Shown: positions 17,406 through 26,327 of the stretch, one piece after another
Numbering within the stretch: position 1 is the stretch's first letter
Layout: every line of letters begins with the position of its first letter
Assembly (NCBI RefSeq): GCF_007827795.1
Contig: NZ_VITI01000002.1
Span: 1 to 64,000 of the forward strand
DNA: 64,000 bases
Direction of reading: 5' to 3'
Source of the DNA: Azospirillum brasilense
Lineage (GTDB): Bacteria > Pseudomonadota > Alphaproteobacteria > Azospirillales > Azospirillaceae
Program-made: the position numbers and the translations under genes
The notes under the pieces: model-generated
Database searches by the model: none
Told to the model about the DNA's origin: nothing
The model's input: the letters and a program-made list of their open reading frames with translations, nothing else

Positions 17406-18067
17406 CGAGCCGTTTGATGAGGGCGATGGGGGCGGCGCTGCTGACGGTCAGCCTGATGACCGGCTGCGCGGCGCTGAACCCCACCGCGCCCAGCCTCTAC
17501 ACCCTGACGCCGGGGACGATGGCGGAATCGGGGTTGCCGCCAGTGAGATGGCAATTGCTGGTCGAGCCTCCGGCGGCCAGCGCCGGGATCGACACGCCGC
17601 GCATCGCGGTCACCCGCTCCGCCACCGCGCTCGACTACTTCGCCGGGGTGTCCTGGGCCGACCGGGCGCCGAACATGGTGCAGGGGCTGATCGTCCAGTC
17701 CTTCGAGGACAGCCGGCGGATCGTCTCGGTCGGGCGGGATTCCGCAGGGCTGCGCTCCGACTTCCTGCTGAAGACCGAACTGCGCGATTTCCAGGCGGAG
17801 TTCAGCGACGCCAGCGCCGCGGCGCCGGATCGGGTGCGGGTGCGGCTGTCGGCCAAGCTGGTCGCCATGCCCAACCGGACCATCGAGGCGGGCGAGACCT
17901 TCGACGCCGTGGTCCCGGTGCGCGGGTCGGATTTCACCGACGTGATCGCCGCCTTCAACACGGCGCTGGGGCAGGTGGAGGGCGCGTTGGTCGACTGGAC
18001 CCTGCGGCGGGGCGAGGCGGTGTTCCGCGCGGATGCCGGCCGCGCCGGTTCGGCGGGGCCCCGTTGA
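17402..18067 (+). CDS. ABC-type transport auxiliary lipoprotein
   Basis: 221 residues with a lipoprotein signal peptide ending in LMTGC (Cys21 lipidation site). The remainder matches the ABC_trans_aux pattern (PSLYTLTP near the start, then SATALDYFAGVSWADRAP). Such lipoproteins, like PqiC, link MCE proteins to the outer membrane. Start ATG overlaps the stop of the MCE gene, so translation is coupled. Last gene of the operon. Confidence 0.9.
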   Translation: MTSRLMRAMGAALLTVSLMTGCAALNPTAPSLYTLTPGTMAESGLPPVRWQLLVEPPAASAGIDTPRIAVTRSATALDYFAGVSWADRAPNMVQGLIVQSFEDSRRIVSVGRDSAGLRSDFLLKTELRDFQAEFSDASAAAPDRVRVRLSAKLVAMPNRTIEAGETFDAVVPVRGSDFTDVIAAFNTALGQVEGALVDWTLRRGEAVFRADAGRAGSAGPR

Positions 18068-18148
18068 GGAAAGCGCTTGCTAAGCGTACAAAGCCTCATA
18101 CGTAATAGGGATCTGGGAAGGGCAGGGGCTGACGGGGCAGAGCATCCG

Positions 18149-18910
18149 ATGATGGAGCTTTCGGAGCTTTCGCGCGACGAGTTGCAGGCGATGTCGGAGG
18201 CCGCGCGGGAGGTCCGGCTGTGCCAGCGCGTGCTCGCCAAGACCGGCGACACGGTGGTGGGGGAGCTTCTGCGCGGGCACGGTACGCTTTACGAATGGCG
18301 CCACTACCCGCCGGGCGACGTCTACGACGCCGAGTATCACGCCCAGTACTATTACCACTGCCACCCCGAGGACGAGCGGCCCGACGGCGAGCATGGGCAC
18401 TTCCACATCTTCCTGCGCCCGCTGGGGATGCCGCCGGGCATGGAGCCGGTGCCACTGAGGGATTACGAGGAGCCGGACAACCCCAACGACGCCCTGTCCC
18501 ATCTGGTGGGGATCGCCATGGACGTGGCGGGGCAGCCGGTGCGCCTGTTCACGACGAACCGTTGGGTGACGGGAGAGACGTGGTACGCCGCCGCCGACGT
18601 GATCCGCATGCTCGACGGCTTCACCGTGGACCACGCCCGTCCGTCCTGGCCGGCGAACCGCTGGATCACCGCGATGGTGCGGCTGTTCCGCCCCCAGATC
18701 CTCAGCCTACTGCACGAGCGCGACCGGACGGTCGCCGCTTGGAGCGACCGCCATCCGGACGGCTGGGTCTATGAGGATCGGGCGCTGGAGGTCACGTCAC
18801 AGATTTTGATCTCGGTGGAGGAGCAGGTCGCCGCGGTGGATCACGCGCTGCGCGGCGTGCGGCGGCGGTCTTCCGTGCTGCCGGAACCGCCGCGCTTCGT
18901 CACGCCGTAA
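18149..18910 (+). CDS. Conserved protein of unknown function (DUF6969-like)
   Basis: 253 residues, cytosolic, without transmembrane segment. A His/Tyr-rich stretch (YHAQYYYHCHPEDERPDGEH then GHFHIF at about 65-90) might bind metal. The C-terminal half has conserved-looking Trp/Arg segments. I believe it matches an alphaproteobacterial family named DUF6969, but this is from memory. I chose ATG 18149 over the TTG at 18077 because the first 24 residues of the longer frame look non-coding. Confidence 0.65.
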   Translation: MMELSELSRDELQAMSEAAREVRLCQRVLAKTGDTVVGELLRGHGTLYEWRHYPPGDVYDAEYHAQYYYHCHPEDERPDGEHGHFHIFLRPLGMPPGMEPVPLRDYEEPDNPNDALSHLVGIAMDVAGQPVRLFTTNRWVTGETWYAAADVIRMLDGFTVDHARPSWPANRWITAMVRLFRPQILSLLHERDRTVAAWSDRHPDGWVYEDRALEVTSQILISVEEQVAAVDHALRGVRRRSSVLPEPPRFVTP

Positions 18911-18935
18911 CGCACCGTGGGGAGGCTGCGGCCGG

Positions 18936-19835
18936 TCAAACCGGCAGCAGCGCCTTGCCCGTGGTGCCCGGAATCTGCCGGGCCTGGGCCATCACCGCCT
19001 TCTGAACCTTCTCGAAGGCGCGCACCTCGAGCTGGCGTACGCGCTCGCGTGAGACGTGGAAGTGCTGGCTCAGCTCCTCCAGGGTCAGCGGCTCGTCGCG
19101 CAGGCGGCGGGCCACCAGGATCTGCCGCTCGCGGTCGTCGAGAACGCCGAGCCCCAGCTTCAGGAACTGCTGGCGGCGCTTGCGCTCCTGCGCACCGGCC
19201 AGGATCGCTTCCTGGTCGGGGCTCTCGTCGGCGAGAAGGTCCAGCCATTCGCTGTCGCCATCCTCGGCCAGGGTGGCGTTCAGCGAGCGGTCGGTTCCCA
19301 GCCGGCGGTTCATCTCGACGACGTCGGCCTGGGAGACGTCCAGCGTCGTCGCGATGCTCTCCACCGCCTCCGGAGACAGGTCGCCGCCGAAGGTGCCGTT
19401 CTCGGCGTCCTGCAACTGGGCCTTCAGTCGGCGCAGACTGAAGAACAGCTTCTTCTGCGCGGCCGTGGTGCCGATCTTCACCAGCGACCAGTTGTGCAGC
19501 ACATATTCCTGGATCGCCGCCCTGATCCACCAGGAGGCGTAGGTGGCGAAGCGGAACCCCTTGTCGGGGTCGAACTTCTGGGCCGCCTGCATGACGCCGA
19601 CATTGCCCTCGGCGATCAGGTCGGACAGCGGCAGGCCGTAGCCCTGATAGCCGCGGGCCATTTTGAAGACGAGCCGGAGGTGGCTGCCGATCAGCTTGTC
19701 GAGGGCGCGGCGGTCCTGCCGCTCCCGCCAGCGGATGGCGAAGTCGCGTTCCTGCTCGGGGGTGAGGTAGTCGTACTTGCGGGTTTCTTTTAGAAAGAGG
19801 GTGAGGGGTTCGCCAGAAACTGCCAGTTCCGTCAA
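18936..19835 (-). CDS. rpoH: RNA polymerase sigma-32 factor RpoH
   Basis: 299-residue heat-shock sigma factor. Region 2 reads SDLIAEGNVGVMQAAQKFDP then FATYASWWIRAAIQEYVLHN; the RpoH box is QKKLFFSLRRLK (the usual N is S); region 4 ends with LEELSQHFHVSRERVRQLEV. I take TTG at 19835 as start: AGGAG lies 7 nt upstream, and the protein then begins with the conserved TELAVSGEPLTLFL. The ATG at 19871 would lack a ribosome binding site. The 3' end is convergent with the DUF6969-like gene. Alphaproteobacteria often have several rpoH copies. Confidence 0.95.
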   Translation of the reverse strand: MTELAVSGEPLTLFLKETRKYDYLTPEQERDFAIRWRERQDRRALDKLIGSHLRLVFKMARGYQGYGLPLSDLIAEGNVGVMQAAQKFDPDKGFRFATYASWWIRAAIQEYVLHNWSLVKIGTTAAQKKLFFSLRRLKAQLQDAENGTFGGDLSPEAVESIATTLDVSQADVVEMNRRLGTDRSLNATLAEDGDSEWLDLLADESPDQEAILAGAQERKRRQQFLKLGLGVLDDRERQILVARRLRDEPLTLEELSQHFHVSRERVRQLEVRAFEKVQKAVMAQARQIPGTTGKALLPV

Positions 19836-20051
19836 AGAGCTTCTCCTGATTCCGGCATCCTCGGGAAACACCCTGCAATGGACCGATGGCCCCCGGCCCG
19901 GCTGGCCGGCGGGGCCATCGGAGCGGGGTGGGATCGGCTGTGGCCCAGGGCCGGCCGTGAATGTGTGGATGTCGGCAAGAGCTTAGAAATAAGAGGTCGC
20001 AGCCGTGGTTCAAGGGGCGGTGGGAAAGAAAGTATCCGCAGCCGGAAAATG

Positions 20052-20076
20052 GGAACTCCCCGGAATGGGCCGCGTT
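20052..20076 (+). promoter_or_regulatory. EcfG-type promoter upstream of cydAB
   Basis: GGAAC at 20052-20056 and CGTT at 20073-20076 with exactly 16 nt between match the EcfG consensus. Predicted start is near 20083, leaving a leader of about 50 nt before cydA. No FNR-type palindrome was found in the same gap. Confidence 0.7.
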
Positions 20077-20134
20077 GGGGTCGGGTTGGGCCGGCTGGAA
20101 TCGGCCCGGTGACCGCCAACGGAGGACCGCGGCC

Positions 20135-21544
20135 ATGGACCTCGATCCGCTGCTTCTGTCACGAATCCAATTTGCTTTCGTGATTTCTTTTCACATTCTT
20201 TTTCCCTCTTTTACGGTGGGGCTGGCCTGCTGGATCGCGGTTCTGGAGGCGCGGTGGCTGATGACCGGCAAGGCGCTGTACCGCAGCCTGTCGGAGTTCT
20301 GGACGCGGATTTTCGCCATTTCCTTCGGCATGGGCGTGGTGTCCGGCATCGTGATGACCTACCAGTTCGGCACGAACTGGAGCCGCTGGTCCGACATCGT
20401 CGGCAACGTGCTGGGGCCGTTGATCCAGTACGAGGTGGTGACCGCCTTCTTCCTGGAGGCTGCCTTCCTCGGCATCCTGCTGTTCGGGCGGGACCGCGTG
20501 CCGCGGGGAGTTCATTTCCTGGCGGCGGTGCTGGTGGCGGCGGGAACGGTTCTGTCCTCCTTCTGGATCTTGTCGGCGAACAGTTGGATGCACACCCCGG
20601 CGGGGGCGGAACTGCGCGACGGGCGGTTCTTCGTCACCGACTGGTGGGCGGTGGTGTTCAACCCCTCCTTCCCCTACCGGCTCGCCCACATGCTGACCGC
20701 GATGTTCCTGACCACCGGATTCGTGGTGGCCGGCATCAGCGCCTTCTACCTGCTGCGCAACCGCTTCCTGGAGCACGCGCGGGTCGGGCTCAGCATGTCG
20801 CTGGCGCTCATCACCGTCCTGGCGCCCTTGCAGATCTTCCTCGGCGACCTGCACGGGCTGAACACGCTGGAGCACCAGCCGGCCAAGATCGCCGCGATGG
20901 AGGGCCATTGGGAGGGCGGGGCGCGGGCGCCGCTGATCCTGTTCGCCATTCCCGACAACGAGGCGGAGGCCAACCACGCGGAGATCGCCATCCCCGCCCT
21001 GTCGAGTCTGATCCTGACCCATGAGTGGGACGGGGTGGTCCCCGGCCTGAAGAGTTTTCCGGTGGAGGACCGGCCCAACCCGGAAATCCTGTTCTGGACC
21101 TTCCGCATCATGGTGGCGATCGGCATGGTCATGCTGACGGTGGCGCTGATCCATCTGGTGCAGCGGGTGCGCGGGAAGCTCTACAGCCCCAACTGGTTCC
21201 ACAAGCTGCTGGTCGGCTGCATGCCGCTGGGCTTCATCGCCATCCTCGCCGGTTGGTTCACCACCGAGATCGGGCGCCAGCCCTGGGTGGTCTACGGGAT
21301 GATCCGCACGGCGGACGCGGTGACCCCCGCGCTGACCGGCGGGGCGGTGCTGACGTCGCTGATCGTGTTCATGGTGGTCTACGCCATCATCTACGGGGCC
21401 GGGACCTATTACCTGTTCCGGCTGCTGACCATCGGCCCGGCGCGGTTGATCGACGAGGATCTGGAGCTTCCCGCAGTGGCGCAGGGCCACCAGCCGAAGC
21501 GGCCCCTGTCGGTGCCCGGCGAATCCATCGAACCCGCGGAGTGA
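20135..21544 (+). CDS. cydA: Cytochrome bd-type quinol oxidase subunit I (CIO type)
   Basis: 469 residues with about nine membrane helices. It oxidises quinol and reduces O2 to water without pumping protons. Expected features: heme-ligand His20 in VISFHILFPSF, the quinol-side region FLGDLHGLNTLEHQPAKIAA, and GRQPWVVYGMIRT. It is about 50 residues shorter than E. coli CydA because the Q-loop insertion is missing, as in cyanide-insensitive (CioA-type) enzymes. The ATG at 20135 has GGAGGA before it. It forms an operon with cydB 5 bp downstream. Confidence 0.96.
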   Translation: MDLDPLLLSRIQFAFVISFHILFPSFTVGLACWIAVLEARWLMTGKALYRSLSEFWTRIFAISFGMGVVSGIVMTYQFGTNWSRWSDIVGNVLGPLIQYEVVTAFFLEAAFLGILLFGRDRVPRGVHFLAAVLVAAGTVLSSFWILSANSWMHTPAGAELRDGRFFVTDWWAVVFNPSFPYRLAHMLTAMFLTTGFVVAGISAFYLLRNRFLEHARVGLSMSLALITVLAPLQIFLGDLHGLNTLEHQPAKIAAMEGHWEGGARAPLILFAIPDNEAEANHAEIAIPALSSLILTHEWDGVVPGLKSFPVEDRPNPEILFWTFRIMVAIGMVMLTVALIHLVQRVRGKLYSPNWFHKLLVGCMPLGFIAILAGWFTTEIGRQPWVVYGMIRTADAVTPALTGGAVLTSLIVFMVVYAIIYGAGTYYLFRLLTIGPARLIDEDLELPAVAQGHQPKRPLSVPGESIEPAE

Positions 21545-21549
21545 CGTCC

Positions 21550-22557
21550 ATGGAAGGCAGCCTGCTGACCCTTGCCTGGGTCGCCATCGTCGGATTCGCC
21601 GTCTTCATGTATGTGCTGATGGACGGCTTCGACCTCGGCATCGGCATCCTCTACCCCTTCGCTCCCAGCGAGGAGGCGCGGGACGTCATGATGAACTCCG
21701 TGGCGCCGGTCTGGGACTTCAACGAGACGTGGCTGATCCTCGGCGGGGCGGGGCTGTTCGCGGCCTTTCCCATCGCCTACGCCGTCGTCCTGCCGGCCAT
21801 GTATCTGCCGCTTCTGCTGATGCTGATCGCGCTGATCTTCCGCGGCGTCGCCTTCGAATTCCGCTTCAAGGCGCGGAGCAGCCGCCATTTGTGGAACAAA
21901 GCCTTCTTCCTGGGGTCGCTGCTCGCCACCTTCGCGCAGGGGGTGGTTCTCGGCTCCTTCATCCAGGGGATCGAGGTGGAGGGGCGGAACTTCGCCGGAA
22001 CCATGCTGGACTGGCTGACCCCCTTCAGCCTGTTCTGCGGCGTGGCGCTGATCGCCGGATACGCGCTGCTGGGGAGCACATGGCTGATCTGGCGGACGAT
22101 CGGCATCCTGCAGGACTGGTGCTTCCGCGTGGCGCGGCGGCTGCTCATCGTGGTGCTGGTTCTGGTTGCCGCGGTCAGCTTGTGGACGCCCTTCCTGGAC
22201 GCCTCCATCGCCGCGCGCTGGTTCTCGGTGCCCAACATCCTGCTGCTGTCGCCGGTGCCGTTGATGGTCGGCTTCCTCGCCTTCGGCCTGTGGCGGGCGC
22301 TGGACGAGGGGAGGGAGGTTCTGCCCTTCGCCTTCGCCATGGGGCTGTTCGCCCTGTCCTATTTGGGGCTGGCGATCAGCCTGTGGCCGGTGCTGATCCC
22401 GCCGGGAATCACCGTGTGGCAGGCGGCGGCCCCGCCGGAGACGCAGGTCTTCCTGCTGATCGGCATGGCCTTCCTGATTCCGACGATCCTGATCTACACC
22501 GCCTACAGCTATTGGGTCTTCCGCGGCAAGGTGACGGGCGCCATCGGCTATCATTGA
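21550..22557 (+). CDS. cydB: Cytochrome bd-type quinol oxidase subunit II
   Basis: 335 residues with about eight membrane helices. MDGFDLGIGILYPF and VWDFNETWLILGG are the CydB signatures. Partner of CydA. The sequence after the stop codon shows no CydX/CioX-type small subunit. Start ATG at 21550. Confidence 0.96.
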   Translation: MEGSLLTLAWVAIVGFAVFMYVLMDGFDLGIGILYPFAPSEEARDVMMNSVAPVWDFNETWLILGGAGLFAAFPIAYAVVLPAMYLPLLLMLIALIFRGVAFEFRFKARSSRHLWNKAFFLGSLLATFAQGVVLGSFIQGIEVEGRNFAGTMLDWLTPFSLFCGVALIAGYALLGSTWLIWRTIGILQDWCFRVARRLLIVVLVLVAAVSLWTPFLDASIAARWFSVPNILLLSPVPLMVGFLAFGLWRALDEGREVLPFAFAMGLFALSYLGLAISLWPVLIPPGITVWQAAAPPETQVFLLIGMAFLIPTILIYTAYSYWVFRGKVTGAIGYH

Positions 22558-22628
22558 GCGCGGCGATCGTTGAGCCGGGGCCTGCCCCTGGCGTACAAGA
22601 GCCGACCCCCATCGACGGAGAGCGTGCC

Positions 22629-23303
22629 ATGAGCCCAGACACCACCCCGGACATCAGCTTCGCCGAGGTGATGCTGCGCAAGGGCGCGGAGCTGTTGCAG
22701 GACACGATTCCGGAGGATGCGTCGGAGGAGGCGGTGAACATCATGGCGCGCCGTCTGGCCATCGCCGCGACGATGGACGCGCCGCTGGTCGTCCACGCCG
22801 AGGGCGGCGGCCGGCCGGAGATGTTCGAGGAGGCCATGCGGCTGGCCGATGTCTCCGCCGGGGAGCGCGCCGCCGCCCTCGCCGAAGCCCGGCAGACGGA
22901 GCGCGCCGTGGTGTTCGAGTTCGACGGCACCGGCCTGCTGACCGGCAACCGCGTGGTCGCCGCCGTGATTCGCCCGGAGGATCGGCCCGACCTTCTGGAG
23001 GCCTATCTCGCCATCGGGCGCCTGCGCGACGGCACCGCCCAGGTGACCGTCGCCCCGGCGACCCTGCGCCTCGACGCCCGCGCGCTGGCGGAGACGCTGG
23101 CGCTGATCGGCCCGGCGGCGCAGCACAGCGCCAACGCCGCCAACGCCGCCATGGCCCATGCGGCGAACATCACCGCTTTGCCGGGGCATGAGCTGGACAG
23201 CCTGCCGGGCGCCCTGGTGGCGCTCTACTGGCACGCCTTCTGCCTGTCCTCCGCCCGCGCGCGGTTGCGCCCCACCGGGCCGAACGCGCCGACCCTGCAT
23301 TGA
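22629..23303 (+). CDS. Protein of unknown function
   Basis: 224 residues, cytosolic, Ala-rich, no transmembrane segment or motif I recognise. Two regions are visible: an acidic helical N-terminus (SFAEVMLRKGAELLQDTIPE) and a C-terminus with a run of Ala/Asn (HSANAANAAMAHAANITA). Its stop overlaps the TTG start of pseG by 4 bp, so it may be translated together with the glycan genes rather than with cydAB, which ends 71 bp upstream. Confidence 0.6.
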   Translation: MSPDTTPDISFAEVMLRKGAELLQDTIPEDASEEAVNIMARRLAIAATMDAPLVVHAEGGGRPEMFEEAMRLADVSAGERAAALAEARQTERAVVFEFDGTGLLTGNRVVAAVIRPEDRPDLLEAYLAIGRLRDGTAQVTVAPATLRLDARALAETLALIGPAAQHSANAANAAMAHAANITALPGHELDSLPGALVALYWHAFCLSSARARLRPTGPNAPTLH

Positions 23304-24370
23304 GCGTTGGGGAGCGGACCTTGAGGGTGCTGTTCCGCGCTGACGCCGGGGCGTCCATCGGGGCCGGGCACGTCATGCGCTGCCTCGCCGTGGCGGAAGC
23401 CGTGCAGGAGTTGGGCGGCGATGCGCTGTTCGCCGCGGCGAGCCTGCCGCCGGCTTTGGAGGATCGTCTGCGGGCAGCCGGAATCGCGGTTCGCCGGATC
23501 GCCGCGGACGCCGGCAGCGCCGCCGACCTCGTCGCGACCGGCGCCATCGCGGCGGAAACCGGCGCTGCCGCCGTCGTGCTGGATGGCTACGGATTCGGGG
23601 AAGACTGGCGGGCCGGACTGGCCGGGACGGGGCTGCGCATCCTGGCCTTCGACGACGCCGGGACGGGGGAGCCGATCCACGCCGGGTTGATCGTCAACGC
23701 CGCCCCGGATGCCGGGCTGCTGCCTTACCGCAAGGGGAACCCGGCTGCCCGGCTGCTGCTCGGCCCCGCCTACGCGCCGTTGCGGCGGGAGGTGCGGGAG
23801 GCGGCGGCGGCGGCGGCGGCCAAGCCGCCGTTGGAGGAACGCCGCGGCCTGCTGGTGACCTTCGGCGGCTCCGATCCGCTGGGGCTGACGGCTCCGGTGA
23901 TCGAACGCCTCGCGCCCCGCCTGCCCCCCGGTGTTTGGCTTGACGTGGCGGTCGGCGGGGCGGTGCGCGATGCGGGCGCGGTGGAGGCGGTGGCGGAGCG
24001 TTTCAAAGACAGCTTGCGGCTGCACCGCGACACGCCGCGCATGGGCCACCTGATGGCGCAGGCCGGGCTGGCCGTCTCGGCGGCGGGCACCACGACCGGG
24101 GAACTGGCGGCCATCGGCACGCCCGCGGTCCTCGTCACCATCGCCGACAACCAGCTGGAGGCCGCCCGCCAGTCGGAGGCTCTGGGCTGGTGCGCCTTGG
24201 TGCCCGGACAGACCGAAGGCGCTCCGGAGCGGATCGCTGACGTGGCGCTGGAGCTTTGGGCCGATCCGGCGCGGCGGCGGGCCATGGCGGACAAACTGGC
24301 GGGGATCGTCGATGGCCAGGGCGCCGTGCGCATCGCGCGGGCGCTGGCGGAGGCCGTCACCCGGCGGTGA
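23300..24370 (+). CDS. pseG: PseG-like UDP-sugar hydrolase
   Basis: 356 residues resembling UDP-2,4-diacetamido-2,4,6-trideoxy-beta-L-altropyranose hydrolase, which releases UDP in pseudaminic acid synthesis. GT-B fold: N-terminal FRADAGASIGAGHVMRCLAV (with catalytic-type His) and C-terminal LLVTFGGSDPLGLT, MGHLMAQAGLAVSAAGTTTG and VTIADNQ. I list TTG 23300, which overlaps the preceding stop; TTG 23321 with GGGGAG before it is an alternative. PseB and PseC, needed earlier in the path, are not in the window. Confidence 0.88.
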   Translation: MSVGERTLRVLFRADAGASIGAGHVMRCLAVAEAVQELGGDALFAAASLPPALEDRLRAAGIAVRRIAADAGSAADLVATGAIAAETGAAAVVLDGYGFGEDWRAGLAGTGLRILAFDDAGTGEPIHAGLIVNAAPDAGLLPYRKGNPAARLLLGPAYAPLRREVREAAAAAAAKPPLEERRGLLVTFGGSDPLGLTAPVIERLAPRLPPGVWLDVAVGGAVRDAGAVEAVAERFKDSLRLHRDTPRMGHLMAQAGLAVSAAGTTTGELAAIGTPAVLVTIADNQLEAARQSEALGWCALVPGQTEGAPERIADVALELWADPARRRAMADKLAGIVDGQGAVRIARALAEAVTRR

Positions 24371-25127
24371 AGCCGCCGTCCAAGGGCAGCACGGTCCCGG
24401 TCACCCAGCGCCCGCTGTCGGCCAGCAGATAGGCCACGGCGTCGGCCACGTCCTGCGGTGCGCCGTAGCCCAGCGGGTGGGCGGCGGCGAGCGCCGCGTT
24501 CTGCTCCGCCGGCAGCATGGCGAACTGCTTCTCCGCCTTGGCGCCCAGCACCACCGCCGGGGCCACCACATTGACACGGATGCGCTTGTCGGCGAGTTCC
24601 AGCGCCAGCGATTGCGCCACCGACACCAGCGCCGCCTTGCTCGCGGCGTAGAGCGAGCGGCCCTTCTGCCCCTTCAGCCCGGCGACCGAGCCGACATAGA
24701 CGATCGACCCGCCGCCCGGCGCAAACACGCCCTTCTGGTGGAAGCCGCGCGCCAGCATCAGCGACGCCCCGACGTTCAGCGTAAAATAGCGGTCGAACTG
24801 CGCCCGGTTGACCTGCCGCAGCACGGAATAACCCTGCTCCGACGCGGAATGGACCAGCCCGGCGAAAGGACCGCCCGCCTCTGCCAGCCCCTTCATCCAG
24901 CCGGGGATGGCGTCCAGATCGGTCAGGTCGAAGGGGGCGACGCTGTGCCGCTCCGGCTCGTCCAGCAGGGCGCGGGTGGCTTCCAGCGCATCGGCGCGTC
25001 GGCCCACCAGCGTCAGGGCGGCGCCCAGACCGGCCAGCGTCCGGCAGATTTCCCGCCCGATGTCGCTGTCTGACGACGCCCCGGTCACCAGCAGGCGCCG
25101 TCCCGTAAGGTTGAGCGGGTTGCGCAT
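24357..25127 (-). CDS. SDR-family oxidoreductase
   Basis: 256-residue short-chain dehydrogenase. Cofactor motif is TGASSDSDIG (a variant of TGxxxGIG); the catalytic Ser, Tyr and Lys are in VGSVAGLKGQ and YAASK. The usual NNAG reads HSAS. The C-terminus PLDGGFTAG is standard. It follows a minus-strand KAS III-like gene by 11 bp, and its 3' end overlaps pseG by 14 bp. It is clearly related to the SDR at 27464 (shared DAIPGW and AEAGGP). Probably a 3-oxoacyl or sugar ketone reductase for glycan side chains. Confidence 0.9.
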   Translation of the reverse strand: MRNPLNLTGRRLLVTGASSDSDIGREICRTLAGLGAALTLVGRRADALEATRALLDEPERHSVAPFDLTDLDAIPGWMKGLAEAGGPFAGLVHSASEQGYSVLRQVNRAQFDRYFTLNVGASLMLARGFHQKGVFAPGGGSIVYVGSVAGLKGQKGRSLYAASKAALVSVAQSLALELADKRIRVNVVAPAVVLGAKAEKQFAMLPAEQNAALAAAHPLGYGAPQDVADAVAYLLADSGRWVTGTVLPLDGGFTAG

Positions 25128-25138
25128 GGAGCGGCGGC

Positions 25139-26221
25139 TCAGGGAGTCAGCAGGGGGAAGTCGTCGGGGATCTCCTGCACCGCCGGGGCGGGGATCGGCC
25201 CGACGTCGGCGACCACGGCGCCCCAGGACCAGCCGACGCCGAAGCCGGCCAGCAGCATCTTGCGCGTGCCGGTGGACAGCGCCTCGCCCAGCCGGTGGCT
25301 GACCGCCAGCGGGATGGAGGCGGAACTGGTGTTGCCGAAGTCGTGCATGTCCACGAGGAATTTTTCCGGCGGGAATTTGGTCTTCTTGCGCAGATGCTCC
25401 AGCATGAAGGCATTGGCCTGATGCATCACGCAGAGGTCGATGTCCTCCACCCCCACGCCGGCGAACTCCAGCGTCTCGCGGATCAGCGGCGGCACGGCGC
25501 GCAGCGTGAAGGCGAACACCTCCGCCCCGTTCAGCGACAGGCGCGAGTCGGTGAACATCCGCTCCTGCTTCTCCGCCGGCCAGGGCTCGCGTCCCGGCAC
25601 CAGCGAATTGCGGCGCCCACCGGCCTTGACCCAGATGTTCTTGGCGCCGCCGCCGTCGGTGCCGACGACGACGTGGATCGGCGCGGCCCCCTGGCTGACC
25701 TCCAGCGCCACCGCCCCGCCCGCGTCGCCGAACAGCGGCAGGGTGGAGCGGTCGCCCGGCACGAGGTGGCGCGAGCTGGTGTCGCCGCACAGCACGATCG
25801 CCCGCCGGCCCGTCGATCCGCCGAGCAGCCGCCCGGCCATCCACAGGCCGTAGACGAAGCCGGAACAGCCCAGATTGACGTCGAAGCAGGCCGCACCGGT
25901 CGACAGCCCCAGCCGCTTCTGCATGACGCAGGAGGTCGCCGGGACGTTGTAGTCCGGGTCCTGCGATACGAAGACCAGAACGTCGACGCTGGCCGGGTCC
26001 CAGCCGAGCTGGGCGAGCAGCCCTTCCGCCGCCGCGACGCACATGTCCGACGCGCAGATGTGCGGCGGGGCGATGCGCCGCTCGTAGACGCCGGTGGTGG
26101 CGAACAGCTTCTCCGCCTCCTCCGCCGTGAAGAGGGAATGATCCTCCAGGAAGGAATGGCGGTGCGGCGGCACGGCGGCCCGGAATCCCGCGATGCGCAC
26201 GCCCTCGATGATGGCCTTCAC
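25139..26221 (-). CDS. KAS III-like beta-ketoacyl-ACP synthase
   Basis: 360 residues of the FabH family, which condense acyl-CoA with malonyl-ACP. The triad is complete: Cys119 in DVNLGCSGFVYG, His in VMHQANAFM, and Asn in FGNTSSASIPLA. I choose GTG 26221 with GGAGGG upstream, giving the family-like start KAIIEGVRIAGF; longer frames add 40 atypical residues. With the downstream SDR it could build a short 3-hydroxyacyl chain such as 3-hydroxybutyryl for glycan N-acylation. It is divergent from the Rieske gene. Confidence 0.92.
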   Translation of the reverse strand: MKAIIEGVRIAGFRAAVPPHRHSFLEDHSLFTAEEAEKLFATTGVYERRIAPPHICASDMCVAAAEGLLAQLGWDPASVDVLVFVSQDPDYNVPATSCVMQKRLGLSTGAACFDVNLGCSGFVYGLWMAGRLLGGSTGRRAIVLCGDTSSRHLVPGDRSTLPLFGDAGGAVALEVSQGAAPIHVVVGTDGGGAKNIWVKAGGRRNSLVPGREPWPAEKQERMFTDSRLSLNGAEVFAFTLRAVPPLIRETLEFAGVGVEDIDLCVMHQANAFMLEHLRKKTKFPPEKFLVDMHDFGNTSSASIPLAVSHRLGEALSTGTRKMLLAGFGVGWSWGAVVADVGPIPAPAVQEIPDDFPLLTP

Positions 26222-26327
26222 CGGATGCTCCCTCCCACCGTCGCCGCTGCGTCCGTCCTGGACTTGGGCGAATTCGGAGACTATTAACCGAAAGAACGCT
26301 AGGGTCGAATGATTAACGAACCGATAA

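Noticed and set aside
19872-20051. FNR/ANR box for cydAB
   Set aside because: No TTGAT-N4-ATCAA-like palindrome was found; the EcfG motif is the only clear signal.
26284-26322. TTAACC/TTAACG repeats before the Rieske gene as CtrA sites
   Set aside because: TTAACGAACCGATAA matches TTAA-N7-TTAA at 7 of 8 positions only, and the other copy has no second half-site.
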